The notes below the pieces were generated by a model. That model was not told the DNA's origin. It did not search any database and was given only the letters and a program-made list of their open reading frames with translations. A DNA stretch of 64,000 nt from Bacteroidota bacterium (GTDB lineage Bacteria; Bacteroidota; Bacteroidia; Sphingobacteriales; Sphingobacteriaceae), in assembly GCA_013289045.1 (NCBI GenBank), contig JABDAU010000008.1, positions 1 through 64,000 on the forward strand. The letters are read 5' to 3'. This document shows, one piece after another, positions 26,336-35,112 of this stretch (positions are counted from its first letter, which is position 1; each line of letters starts with the position of its first letter). Both the position numbers and the translations under genes were made by a program.

Positions 26336-27040
26336 ATGCAATCACCTTTCGCCAACATTCCACCGGTTGTAAAAAACCTGCTTATTATCAATATTCTTTG
26401 TTTTCTGCCTTATATATTTTTTAGCACACAGCAATATGATGATCTTGCTGTACAGCATTTTGCCCTTTTCTATTTTGGCTCACCATTTTTTAAACCATGG
26501 CAAATTGTCACCTACATGTTTCTGCATGGCGGTTGGCCGCATATATTTTTCAATATGTTTGCTTTGTTCTCATTCGGGCCGATAATAGAGTATACGGTGG
26601 GTTCAAAGAAATTTTTTAACCTCTATTTTATCAGTGGCATTGGCGCGGCCCTTTTTCAGTTGCTGGTAATGGCTATCGAGATGTATCATTATACCGGTCA
26701 CTTTATAGTGCCGCTTGATTATCATGCCGATGCGATAACCATCAGCAAAGTAAGTGCAATATATAGCGGCCCTATTTTGGGGGCATCAGGCGCCGTATTT
26801 GGTATTTTAATAGGTTTCGGTATGCTTTATCCAAACATGGAATTGATGATCCTGTTTATACCTGTACCGGTAAAGGCAAAATACATTATACCCGTTTACG
26901 TGGTAGTGGAATTATTCCTTGGCTTTGGCCAGTTTGCAGGCGATAATGTTGCCCACTTTGCGCACATCGGCGGAGCAATTATCGGGTATATCGTGGTTAA
27001 GACGTGGAACATCAACCGTAATAATAACATCTACAGGTAA
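26336..27040 (+). CDS. Rhomboid-family intramembrane serine protease (first of two)
   Basis: This polytopic membrane protein cleaves transmembrane substrates. The rhomboid signature is complete: FLHGGWPHIFFNM (oxyanion region, about residues 60-72), the catalytic serine in GASG (about 149-152, ILGASGAVFG) and the catalytic histidine in HFAHIGGA (about 205-212). The length of 234 residues fits the core six-helix form. It lies 32 bp after mutL and 3 bp before a second rhomboid gene. Confidence 0.92.
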   Translation: MQSPFANIPPVVKNLLIINILCFLPYIFFSTQQYDDLAVQHFALFYFGSPFFKPWQIVTYMFLHGGWPHIFFNMFALFSFGPIIEYTVGSKKFFNLYFISGIGAALFQLLVMAIEMYHYTGHFIVPLDYHADAITISKVSAIYSGPILGASGAVFGILIGFGMLYPNMELMILFIPVPVKAKYIIPVYVVVELFLGFGQFAGDNVAHFAHIGGAIIGYIVVKTWNINRNNNIYR

Positions 27041-27043
27041 GAA

Positions 27044-27916
27044 ATGACACTTTGGGATAACATAACATACAGGATACGCTCGGGCAGCAGGCTTTACTTG
27101 CTGATCACTATCAACGTGGCTGTATTTTTGGCTATCAATATTCCGGCTGTTATTGAATGGATGGTGAATGGCGGACACTCGGGATACATTAGCTATTTCG
27201 CAAACGAATATCTCGATCTGCCTGCCGACATCCATAAGCTGCCTACCCACTTTTGGACTCCGCTCACCTACATGTTCATGCATGACGGTATATGGCACAT
27301 CGCCGTAAATATGCTATGGTTGTATTGGATGGGACAGATATTTATAGAATACCTTGGCGACAAACGCGTGCTGGGCCTTTACCTAATGGGCGGACTGGCT
27401 GGCGCATTGTTGTATGTTGCCAGCTTTAATTTATTACCTGCATTTAGAGATCTGGTACATGTGAGTGTTCTTTTAGGTGCATCTGGAAGTGTAATGGCTA
27501 TTACAGCGGCTACCGCTACACTTTTACCCAATTATGAAATCTCTATTATACTTATAGGCCCGGTAAAATTAAAATGGGTCGCATTGTTCCTGGTAATACT
27601 GGATTTTCTGATGATCGTACAGTCTAATCCGGGCGGCGAAATTGCCCACCTTGGCGGTGCGTTATTAGGTTTTGTCTACATCAAACGCCTGCAAAAAGGC
27701 AGCGATTGGGTGGCAACCATCAGCAATGTATTTAAACGCGGTCCCAAAATGTCAAACCTGAAAGTAGTTGCCGGTAACGGTGCAAAAAAAGGCCCGGTAA
27801 AACCACGGCAGGAAGAGATCGACCGCGTACTTGATAAAATATCCGTATCGGGCTATGACAGCCTGAACAAAGAAGAAAAAGAAATACTATTTCGCGCCAG
27901 CAAAAATGAAAACTAA
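27044..27916 (+). CDS. Rhomboid-family intramembrane serine protease (second of two)
   Basis: This is a second rhomboid, with FMHDGIWHIAVNM (about residues 79-91), catalytic serine in LLGASGSV (about 145-152) and catalytic histidine in EIAHLGGALLGF (about 200-211). It has a longer soluble C-terminal tail (about residues 220-290, rich in Lys) ending with a helix NKEEKEILFRASKNEN. The two neighbours are not close copies of each other, so they likely have different substrates. Its end overlaps the next gene by 11 nt. Confidence 0.92.
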   Translation: MTLWDNITYRIRSGSRLYLLITINVAVFLAINIPAVIEWMVNGGHSGYISYFANEYLDLPADIHKLPTHFWTPLTYMFMHDGIWHIAVNMLWLYWMGQIFIEYLGDKRVLGLYLMGGLAGALLYVASFNLLPAFRDLVHVSVLLGASGSVMAITAATATLLPNYEISIILIGPVKLKWVALFLVILDFLMIVQSNPGGEIAHLGGALLGFVYIKRLQKGSDWVATISNVFKRGPKMSNLKVVAGNGAKKGPVKPRQEEIDRVLDKISVSGYDSLNKEEKEILFRASKNEN

Positions 27917-29039
27917 AAGAAAGTTCAATTTTTTTGATAAGCTCTTCTTCCTTTTCACCGTAATTCTGTGCGCTTCTATCCTCATCTCCTATCTCGCGCC
28001 ATATTGCGATCCTTCATCTTATTGGCTCATCGCTTTTTTCGGCCTGGCCTACCCGGTATTGCTGCCGGCGGTTGCGGTTATGGCTATTTATTGGCTTTTG
28101 CGCAGGAGCATCTGGGTACTGCTTCCGGTTATCTGCATTTTGGCAGGCTGGAAAGTAATGAACGAGAGCATCGGTTTTCGTACCCACCCATCCTATGACG
28201 CTGCGAGGGATACCAATAATATCCGTGTGCTGACCTACAATGTGCATTCATTTCAAAAATACGGCTCAAAAACCGACTTTTCGGCCATGCATGATATTTT
28301 GGATATCATCAATCAACAGCAGCCCACCATTGTATGTATGCAGGAGTTTTTTAGCTATGATCAGGGTCCGCGCGATGTGCTGGATTCGTTGCAGGCAGTT
28401 TTACACACAACTTATAATTACCACGAAGTATTCCGCAAGCATTATGAGCGGCGGTATGCGCCCAGCGTGGGGTTTTTCGGGATGGCCATCATCTCAAAAT
28501 TGCCTGTTGTAGATACGGGTTTTATACAGATCTCTGAAAGTAAACGCAATGATGACCAATGCCTTTATGCCGATGTAAAAAAGGGCGATAAAATATTCAG
28601 GATCTATAATGTGCACCTGCAATCGATCAAGTTCGACCCTAAGGACTATAGCTACCTGAATGAGGTGGCAGCCGAAGGCAAAACAGATGTTAATTCAACC
28701 AAACGGATGTGGAGCAAGCTGAAAATAGCTTTTATAAAAAGAAGCGGGCAGATTTCTTTAATAAAACAGCATGCGGCCCAATGCCCACACCCATACATTA
28801 TTGCGGGTGATTTTAATGATACGCCGGGCTCGTTCAGCGTAAATCAAATGGAGAAAGGGCTTAAAAATTCTTTTTGTGAAAAAGGCTCGGGCCTGGGCAT
28901 TACCTACAACGGCGATTTTCCGAACTTCCAAATAGATTATGTAATGGCCAGCCCGGCATTCAATATCATGAATTACGATATCGTGAAGCAAAAGCTATCG
29001 GACCATTACCCGGTTTACAGCGATATGGTTTTGAAATAA
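27906..29039 (+). CDS. Membrane-anchored endonuclease/exonuclease/phosphatase family protein
   Basis: About 85 N-terminal residues form two or three membrane helices (FFLFTVILCASILISYLAPY; YPVLLPAVAVMAIYWLL). The rest is an EEP domain: RVLTYNVHSF, CMQEFF, IIAGDFNDTPGS and the late SDHYPVYSDMVL carry the metal-binding Asn, Glu, Asp and catalytic His. Members cleave phosphodiesters in nucleic acids, lipids or inositol phosphates; the substrate is unknown. It overlaps the second rhomboid gene, so it is in the mutL-rhomboid transcription unit or at least coupled to the rhomboids. Confidence 0.88.
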   Translation: MKTKRKFNFFDKLFFLFTVILCASILISYLAPYCDPSSYWLIAFFGLAYPVLLPAVAVMAIYWLLRRSIWVLLPVICILAGWKVMNESIGFRTHPSYDAARDTNNIRVLTYNVHSFQKYGSKTDFSAMHDILDIINQQQPTIVCMQEFFSYDQGPRDVLDSLQAVLHTTYNYHEVFRKHYERRYAPSVGFFGMAIISKLPVVDTGFIQISESKRNDDQCLYADVKKGDKIFRIYNVHLQSIKFDPKDYSYLNEVAAEGKTDVNSTKRMWSKLKIAFIKRSGQISLIKQHAAQCPHPYIIAGDFNDTPGSFSVNQMEKGLKNSFCEKGSGLGITYNGDFPNFQIDYVMASPAFNIMNYDIVKQKLSDHYPVYSDMVLK

Positions 29040-29148
29040 TGAGCCACTCCCTGCCAACTAAAATTACATCCGCTTAACACTATTCACATAAAATGCTGTT
29101 AAACTTGCAACACAGTAACTTAAGCACAGTTTCTGCATCTAAAGCTGT

Positions 29149-30288
29149 ATGAGAATAGGTATAGTCTGTTATCCAACTTTTGGAGGGAGTGGCGTGGTGG
29201 CCACCGAGCTTGGTAAAGCTTTGGCCGATCGCGGTCACCAGGTACATTTCATTACCTATAATCAGCCGGCCAGGCTCGATTTCTTTTCGGCCAACCTTTT
29301 CTATCACGAGGTAGCTGTTTCCAACTATCCTTTGTTCGATTATCCGCCTTATGAGCTTGCGCTTGCCAGTAAGCTGGTGGATGTGGTACGCTTTGAAAAG
29401 CTGGATGTGCTGCACGTGCATTACGCTATTCCGCATGCTTCGGCGGCGTTTATGGCGAAGCAGATCTTACTCACTTACGGCATTTTTATCCCGGTGGTGA
29501 CCACATTACACGGTACTGATATTACTCTGGTTGGCAAAGACCGTACATTTAAACCAGTTGTTACCTTTTCTATCAATAAATCGGATGGCGTGACTGCCGT
29601 TTCCGAACATCTGCGACAGGACACCTATAAATATTTTGCTATCGAGAATGAGATTAAAGTTATACCCAACTTTATCGATTTGACCCGTTTCAGCCTGAAG
29701 GCGAAAGATCATTTTAAGAAAGCGATAGCGCCTGAAGGGGAAAAAATATTGGTGCATACCTCCAATTTCCGTTCGGTAAAGCGTACGGATGACGTGATCC
29801 GCATATTTGCCGAGGTAGTGAAGCGAATACCGGCCAAACTACTAATGGTAGGAGATGGTAAAGAACGCGCCGACTGCGAGCAATTGTGCCGCGACCTGGG
29901 CGTAAGCGGCGATACCCGTTTTTTAGGCAAGCAGGACGCGATAGAGGAAATATTGTCTGTTGCAGACCTGTTCCTGATGCCGTCCAAAAATGAAAGCTTT
30001 GGCTTGGCCGCACTGGAAGCCATGGCCTGTAAGGTGCCTGTGGTAAGTAGTAATGCAGGTGGTTTACCCGAACTGAATGTTGATGGTGTAACCGGGTTTT
30101 TAAGCGACGTAGGCGATGTAAAAAGCATGTCCGAAAACGCTATCTATATCCTGGAAGACCCACAACGACTGGCGCAATTCAAAGAAAACGCGCTGAAACG
30201 CGCTAAGGAATTTGACCTGCATAATATACTGCCGATATACGAGAATTACTACACTGAGATCATTGAGCGGAGTAATGAGACGGTGTAA
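29149..30288 (+). CDS. bshA: N-acetyl-alpha-D-glucosaminyl L-malate synthase (bacillithiol synthesis)
   Basis: BshA is a GT4 glycosyltransferase joining GlcNAc from UDP-GlcNAc to L-malate, the first step in making the thiol bacillithiol. The N-terminal IGIVCYPTFGGSGVVATELG (residues 3-22) and HVHYAIPHA (about 95-103) blocks are characteristic of BshA, as are LHGTDITLVGKDRTF and the GT4 ESFGLAALEAMAC motif near residue 285. The length of 379 residues is normal. bshB and bshC are not in the window. It converges on a toxin gene 18 bp away. Confidence 0.93.
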   Translation: MRIGIVCYPTFGGSGVVATELGKALADRGHQVHFITYNQPARLDFFSANLFYHEVAVSNYPLFDYPPYELALASKLVDVVRFEKLDVLHVHYAIPHASAAFMAKQILLTYGIFIPVVTTLHGTDITLVGKDRTFKPVVTFSINKSDGVTAVSEHLRQDTYKYFAIENEIKVIPNFIDLTRFSLKAKDHFKKAIAPEGEKILVHTSNFRSVKRTDDVIRIFAEVVKRIPAKLLMVGDGKERADCEQLCRDLGVSGDTRFLGKQDAIEEILSVADLFLMPSKNESFGLAALEAMACKVPVVSSNAGGLPELNVDGVTGFLSDVGDVKSMSENAIYILEDPQRLAQFKENALKRAKEFDLHNILPIYENYYTEIIERSNETV

Positions 30289-30306
30289 ACTCCCACATAT
30301 CTATTG

Positions 30307-30606
30307 TTACCAGTAAATAAGCTTTGATGGAATGAATTCGCATATAATGATTTCATCCTCCAATTCGATAAAAACGATTGTGTATTTTTTGCGGAAGGAT
30401 ATGCATTTATAACCAATCAGATTTCTTTCAGGATCCCGGCATAAACGATAACTTTTTCGGGAATCGCCTAATCCTTCTATAAAATCATAAGTATCATCTG
30501 TAAATTTTTCAGCTGCGACTAATAATCCTTCAGATTCAATATACCAGGATATTTCAGCAATACTTGCAGCCGCTGATTCGCGAACAACTACTTTTCTGAA
30601 GCCCAT
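30307..30606 (-). CDS. RelE/ParE-superfamily toxin (second module)
   Basis: This 99-residue protein has the ParE pattern: VVVRESAAASIAEISWYIE (helix), AAEKFTDDTYDFIEGLG, then SYRLCRDPERNLIGYKCISFRKKYTIVFIELEDEIIICEFIP with the C-terminal strand pairs. It probably acts on gyrase or the ribosome. Its start overlaps the preceding antitoxin gene by 19 nt. Confidence 0.78.
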   Translation of the reverse strand: MGFRKVVVRESAAASIAEISWYIESEGLLVAAEKFTDDTYDFIEGLGDSRKSYRLCRDPERNLIGYKCISFRKKYTIVFIELEDEIIICEFIPSKLIYW

Positions 30607-30758
30607 TTTTTTATGAGCTTCTTACTGTATGATCTGGCTTCTTCTACAGAAAATGTTTTCTCAGGCTTCCATTTTAATGCAGCCTGCTTCTGTAATTCCT
30701 GATAATTCTCCTCAGATAGCAGTACATATTTCTTATTATCTATGGTTAAATGTGTCAT
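30588..30758 (-). CDS. Small antitoxin upstream of the second RelE/ParE-like toxin
   Basis: This short gene of 56 residues encodes MTHLTIDNKKYVLLSEENYQ at its start and ends KKLIKKWASEK. It precedes and overlaps the toxin gene by 19 nt, as expected for a type II antitoxin. The start VTIDNKKYVLL-like strand followed by EENYQELQKQ resembles Phd/YefM-like or short antitoxins that only bind the toxin. There is no recognisable HTH domain. Confidence 0.7.
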   Translation of the reverse strand: MTHLTIDNKKYVLLSEENYQELQKQAALKWKPEKTFSVEEARSYSKKLIKKWASEK

Positions 30759-30876
30759 AACTCACTTCTAATATTCACGAAAATACGAATTAAATCACAC
30801 AAAAAAGCCCTCACAAATCTGCAAGGGCCTTTAATTTCTTATCCAATCAGCAAACTGCTAACCGAAAACTTTCACC

Positions 30877-31242
30877 TTAGAACGGCAGATCATCATCCTC
30901 AGGTGCTGAGCTGATATCAGCAGGTGGTGCATATTGTGGTGCAGGGGCAGATGCCGGTGTGCCGGCCAATACGTTTATCTTCCAAAGCACAAGCGAGTTG
31001 AAATAGCTTTTCTTGCCGGTTTTGTCTGTCCACGGACGGCCGCGCAGGTTGAAGAAAACTTCAACATCGTCGCCAACCTTTACATTGTCGAGCAAAGCGC
31101 AGCGATCTTGTATGGCTTCAAACTTTAAATATTCAGGATATTGAGGATTCTCAACGTATTCTACTATCAGTTCCCTTTTCTTTAGCGACTCCGTAACCTG
31201 TGTGGTTGGGCTCACTTCATGTATCTTACCTTTAATTTCCAT
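30877..31242 (-). CDS. DUF3127 protein with an SSB-like acidic C-terminal tip
   Basis: This 121-residue protein matches the DUF3127 family of Bacteroidota (MEIKGKIHEVSPTTQVTESLKKRELIVEYVE core start; DVEVFFNLRGRPW, SYFNSLVLWKINVL). The beta-rich core is compatible with an OB fold. After an Ala/Pro-rich linker it ends EDDDLPF, nearly the same tip as that of single-stranded DNA-binding protein, which recruits repair and replication proteins. The function of the family is unknown; a role on single-stranded nucleic acid is inferred from the tip. Confidence 0.88.
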   Translation of the reverse strand: MEIKGKIHEVSPTTQVTESLKKRELIVEYVENPQYPEYLKFEAIQDRCALLDNVKVGDDVEVFFNLRGRPWTDKTGKKSYFNSLVLWKINVLAGTPASAPAPQYAPPADISSAPEDDDLPF

Positions 31243-31327
31243 TTCGTTATAAAAAACTATTGAAATGTAAAGTTAATGGTAAGAAATTAAATTGCCATGC
31301 TTTTAATGTTTAAATTCGCACAATCTC

Positions 31328-32497
31328 ATGGAAGTTTTCCACACTGAAAGCAAGATCATCATTACTTGCAATAAACGATTGTCGCCCTATCTGCAACAGG
31401 AAGTTGAGGAACTGGGTTTTAAGCCTGTGCGTGTTTTTTCAACAGGCGTTGAATTGTTAGGTACCGTTACCGACACCATCCCGCTGAATGTTAACCTGCG
31501 CTGCGCCAGCCAGATACTGTATTCGCTACAGAGCTTTAAAGCAGCCGACCCACAGGAACTTTACGATAACCTGGTAAAGATAGAGTGGGAAAAGCTGATC
31601 GATTTTTCAGGCTATTTTTCTGTTACCTCCAACGTTAATAACGAGCATATCCTTACCCCGCTTTTTGCGAATGTAAAAGTGAAGGATGCTATTGTCGACA
31701 GGATAAAATCGGTAAAAGACATCCGCCCGAATTCCGGTCCTGAATCAAATAAAACCGTCATCCATCTTTATTGGCAGGATGATCGCGCTGAGATATTTTT
31801 AGATACTTCAGGCGAAACGCTTGCCAAACACAGCTATCGCAAACTGCCGGGCAAAGCGCCGATGCTGGAAGCGCTGGCGGCAGGAACCATCATGGCTACC
31901 CGCTGGGACAGGAAGAGTTCGTTCGTTAACCCGATGTGTGGTTCGGGTACGCTGGCTATCGAGGCGGCTTTGCTGGCGACGGATAAATCGCCGGGCTTGT
32001 TCAGGATGAACTATGGCTTTATGCATGTTATCGGTTACGATGAGCAGGTGTTTTTTGTAGAGCGGCGCAAGCTGAAGGATAAATCCAAAAAGGAAATTGG
32101 GTTTAAAATTGTCGCAACGGATATTTCTGATGATGCGATAGATATCGCTCAAAAGAACGCCCGTACAGCCGGGGTAGAACATTTGATAGATTTTGCTGTT
32201 TGTGATTTTGCAGACACGAATGTACCTGAAGATGCCGGGATAGTGATGTTTAACCCGGAATATGGCGAGCGTTTAGGTACGCATACCAAACTGGAAATTA
32301 CGTACAAACGCATTGGCGACTTTTTGAAACAGCAATGCAAAGGCTACAGGGGCTACGTGTTTACGGGTAACCCCGATCTGGCCAAAAAGATAGGCCTACG
32401 TGCGTCGCGCAAAATAGAGTTTTACAATGGCAAGCTGGATTGCCGCTTATTTGAGTACGAGCTATATGAAGGCACAAAACGCGAACCCCAGGAATAA
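31328..32497 (+). CDS. THUMP-domain rRNA (guanine-N2) methyltransferase, RlmL-type
   Basis: This enzyme has a THUMP RNA-binding part (about residues 1-160, with VNLRCASQILYSLQ) followed by a Rossmann methyltransferase domain: FVNPMCGSGTLAIEAAL (SAM binding, about residues 197-213), VATDISDDAIDIAQKNA and the catalytic FNPEYGERLG (the NPPYG-type motif, about 308-317). It corresponds to the m2G2445-methylating half of RlmL on 23S rRNA. The second domain of E. coli RlmL is missing, as usual outside gammaproteobacteria. The next gene starts within its last 32 nt. Confidence 0.9.
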   Translation: MEVFHTESKIIITCNKRLSPYLQQEVEELGFKPVRVFSTGVELLGTVTDTIPLNVNLRCASQILYSLQSFKAADPQELYDNLVKIEWEKLIDFSGYFSVTSNVNNEHILTPLFANVKVKDAIVDRIKSVKDIRPNSGPESNKTVIHLYWQDDRAEIFLDTSGETLAKHSYRKLPGKAPMLEALAAGTIMATRWDRKSSFVNPMCGSGTLAIEAALLATDKSPGLFRMNYGFMHVIGYDEQVFFVERRKLKDKSKKEIGFKIVATDISDDAIDIAQKNARTAGVEHLIDFAVCDFADTNVPEDAGIVMFNPEYGERLGTHTKLEITYKRIGDFLKQQCKGYRGYVFTGNPDLAKKIGLRASRKIEFYNGKLDCRLFEYELYEGTKREPQE

Positions 32498-32993
32498 AAA
32501 TCATATAAAAAGCACCCTCATTATAATTGCCCTGCTGCTGATTTCGATATGCAGCAAAGCGCAGTCGCCATTCCCGTTCAAGGCGGGAAGTGAAGCGATG
32601 AACAAATTTTTCAGGGATAGCATTAATATTTCTCCCGACCTGGCGGCAAGGAAAGCCACAGGAACCGTTGTGCTCAAATTCTCGGCCGATGGCAATGGCA
32701 GTATTTCAAAGATTGTAGTGTATTATGCCGATGATGTGAGCCTTACCCAACCCGTAATTGATGCGCTGAATAAATCCAATCGTCAATGGGCGATCCCCGG
32801 TAACCGCAAACTATACGATTACGTAATATCGTTCACCATATATTTCAACTTGCCGGATAACGCCAGTCCGGAATTGAAAGAACAGTTCTACAAGTTTTAC
32901 TCCCAACGCAGGCAGATCACCGCCGCCAACGAAGTGCCGCTTGGGCAGGTTACCATGCTGCCGAATGTGATATTTACGTATGATTTACAGTAG
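32466..32993 (+). CDS. Secreted protein with a TonB C-terminal-like domain
   Basis: A signal peptide (STLIIIALLLISICSKAQ) is followed by a domain resembling the TonB C-terminal fold: ATGTVVLKFSADGNGSISKIVVY, then PVIDALNKSNRQWAIPG and DYVISFTIYFNLP. Such domains in Bacteroidota can transduce energy to TonB-dependent receptors or act as stand-alone periplasmic proteins. I chose the ATG at 32466, which starts the signal peptide. The stop codon is followed directly by repeat B2. Confidence 0.7.
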   Translation: MKAQNANPRNKNHIKSTLIIIALLLISICSKAQSPFPFKAGSEAMNKFFRDSINISPDLAARKATGTVVLKFSADGNGSISKIVVYYADDVSLTQPVIDALNKSNRQWAIPGNRKLYDYVISFTIYFNLPDNASPELKEQFYKFYSQRRQITAANEVPLGQVTMLPNVIFTYDLQ

Positions 32994-32994
32994 A

Positions 32995-33079
32995 TGAACC
33001 AGGATTAAACAGATTTATGTGATGTAAGATCAGATTTTTATATCCTGAAAATCTGTTTAATCCCCTCAAATCCTGGTTC
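32995..33079. repeat. Family B inverted repeat, copy 2, between convergent genes
   Basis: The outer arms (GAACCAGGATT and complement) and inner segments (AAACAGATTT / AAATCTGTTT) pair on both sides. It fills the whole interval between the stop codons of two convergent genes. It is closely related to copy B5 at 61493-61607. Confidence 0.8.
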
Positions 33080-35053
33080 CTAATAGTTCAACAGCGCTGC
33101 CATTTTCTCTTCCAATTTGCTCTTCGCCAAAAACTGATCTTCCAACCCTCTGTTCATCGGGATGGCTGTATCCATGCTCGCGCAACGGATCACCGGCGCA
33201 TCCAAATAGCCAAAACAATGCTCAGCGATATGGGCGGCTATCTCGCCACCAAAACCACTTGTTAAGGTATCTTCATGCAGGATCAATACCCTGCCTGTCT
33301 TTTTAACGCTCGCCTCAACAGCTTCCTTATCCCAGGGCTGCAAGCTGCGCAGATCGATGATCTCGATGGACTGATCCCTATGTTTAGCGGCATATTCCAG
33401 CGCCCAATGTGCACCTAAGCCATAGGTGACAATGGTGGCGTCATTCCCTTCTTCCAGGATCTTCGCTTTGCCTATCTCCACATAATAATCACCTTCAGGC
33501 ACACTGCCGTTCAGGCTGCGGTATAATAGTTTATGCTCGAAATAGATCACCGGGTTCGGGTCGTCGATAGCGCTCATGAGCAGGCCTTTGGCATCATCCG
33601 GGAAAGCCGGGTAAACTACCTTCAGTCCCGGGGTTTTAGTAAACCATGCTTCATTGGTTTGCGAATGGAAGGGCCCTGCTCCTGTTCCTGCACCTGCCGG
33701 CATGCGTATCACCACATCCACATTCTGCTGCCAGCGATAATAAGTTTTGGCCAGGTTATTTATTACCTGGTTAAAACCGCAGGTCACGAAATCGGCAAAT
33801 TGCATTTCCACAATGGCTTTGCCGTCGTTAATGGATAACCCCATCGCTGCACCCACAATGGCCGATTCGCAAATAGGCGTGTTGCGTACCCGTTCGCGGC
33901 CAAATTCCTCAACAAAGCCTTGCGTGATCTTAAATGCACCCCCATATTCGGCAATATCCTGCCCCATGATCACTAAATTCTCGTGTTTGCGCATGCTCAA
34001 TCGCATGGCATCGCTGATGGCATCGATATACCGTTTTTTTACCGATAGCCTGGGCTTTTCAGGCTGAAATGTATACGGCATATACATGTCCGCCAGTTCA
34101 ATTTCTTCATCAGGGATGATATCCGGCTCGCTGAATGCCTTTTCCACTTCTGAATCTATCGCCTTATTGAAAACACTGCGGATATGCTCCGGCCATTCGG
34201 GTTTCAGCAGCTTTTCATCTATCAGATATTGCTCAAAATTGGCGAGCGGATCTTTCTCTGCCCATTCTTCAAACAAGTGCGGCGGTACATATTTTACTCC
34301 TGAAGCTTCCTCATGCCCACGCATCCTGAAGGTCATACATTCCAGCAGAACAGGGCGCGGATCATTGCGCATACTGGTAGCCAGTTCATTCACCGTATGG
34401 TAAACTTCAAGCAGGTTATTGCCGTCAATGCGGCGGCCTTCCATGCCATAGCCAATTGCGCGGTCGACCAAACTGTCGCATGCGTACTGCTCATTGGTTG
34501 GGGTAGAGATGCCGTAGCCGTTGTTTTCTATCACAAATATCACCGGGAGGTTCCATACAGCAGCTACGTTGAGCGCCTCATGGAAATCGCCTTCGCTCGT
34601 TGCCCCTTCGCCGGTAAAGGCAAGCGTTACTTTTTTACGATGGTTAAGTTTATCAGCTAACGCGATACCATCGGCCAAAGCCAGCTGCGGACCGAGGTGA
34701 GAGATCATCCCGATGATCTTATAATACTGCGTGCCGAAATGGAACGACCTGTCGCGCCCCTTGGTAAAGCCCGATGCCTTACCCTGCCATTGCGCCACCA
34801 GCCTTGAAATTGGGATACCACGCGTGGTGAATACACCGAGATTGCGGTGCATGGGTAAAATATATTCATCAACATGCATAGCCAGTGTGCATCCTACCGA
34901 GATCGCCTCCTGCCCTATACCCGAAAACCATTTCCCTATCCTGCCCTGCCTCAATAGTATCAGCATTTTCTCCTCAATTAACCGTGGAAGCAATAAACGC
35001 TTGTAAAATGCCGTTAATTCGTCGTTACTGAGGCCTTTTCTCGTAAAAATCAT
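33080..35053 (-). CDS. 2-oxo acid dehydrogenase E1, alpha and beta subunits fused
   Basis: This thiamine-diphosphate enzyme decarboxylates a 2-oxo acid (branched-chain or pyruvate) and passes the acyl group to E2. The first 300 residues are the alpha subunit with TPP motif GEGATSEGDFHEALN (about 148-162) and NNGYGI; the rest is the beta subunit (ISDAMRLSMRKHENLVIMGQDIAEYGGAF; PAGAGTGAGPFHSQ; YGLGAHWALEYA). The fusion of both subunits is common in Bacteroidota. E2 and E3 are not adjacent. It converges on the TonB-like gene with B2 between them. Confidence 0.93.
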   Translation of the reverse strand: MIFTRKGLSNDELTAFYKRLLLPRLIEEKMLILLRQGRIGKWFSGIGQEAISVGCTLAMHVDEYILPMHRNLGVFTTRGIPISRLVAQWQGKASGFTKGRDRSFHFGTQYYKIIGMISHLGPQLALADGIALADKLNHRKKVTLAFTGEGATSEGDFHEALNVAAVWNLPVIFVIENNGYGISTPTNEQYACDSLVDRAIGYGMEGRRIDGNNLLEVYHTVNELATSMRNDPRPVLLECMTFRMRGHEEASGVKYVPPHLFEEWAEKDPLANFEQYLIDEKLLKPEWPEHIRSVFNKAIDSEVEKAFSEPDIIPDEEIELADMYMPYTFQPEKPRLSVKKRYIDAISDAMRLSMRKHENLVIMGQDIAEYGGAFKITQGFVEEFGRERVRNTPICESAIVGAAMGLSINDGKAIVEMQFADFVTCGFNQVINNLAKTYYRWQQNVDVVIRMPAGAGTGAGPFHSQTNEAWFTKTPGLKVVYPAFPDDAKGLLMSAIDDPNPVIYFEHKLLYRSLNGSVPEGDYYVEIGKAKILEEGNDATIVTYGLGAHWALEYAAKHRDQSIEIIDLRSLQPWDKEAVEASVKKTGRVLILHEDTLTSGFGGEIAAHIAEHCFGYLDAPVIRCASMDTAIPMNRGLEDQFLAKSKLEEKMAALLNY

Positions 35054-35112
35054 ATAGCTAAACGAATGAAGTTTTTAAATCTTTGTATGTTTACGGTATC
35101 AATTCTAAAAGT

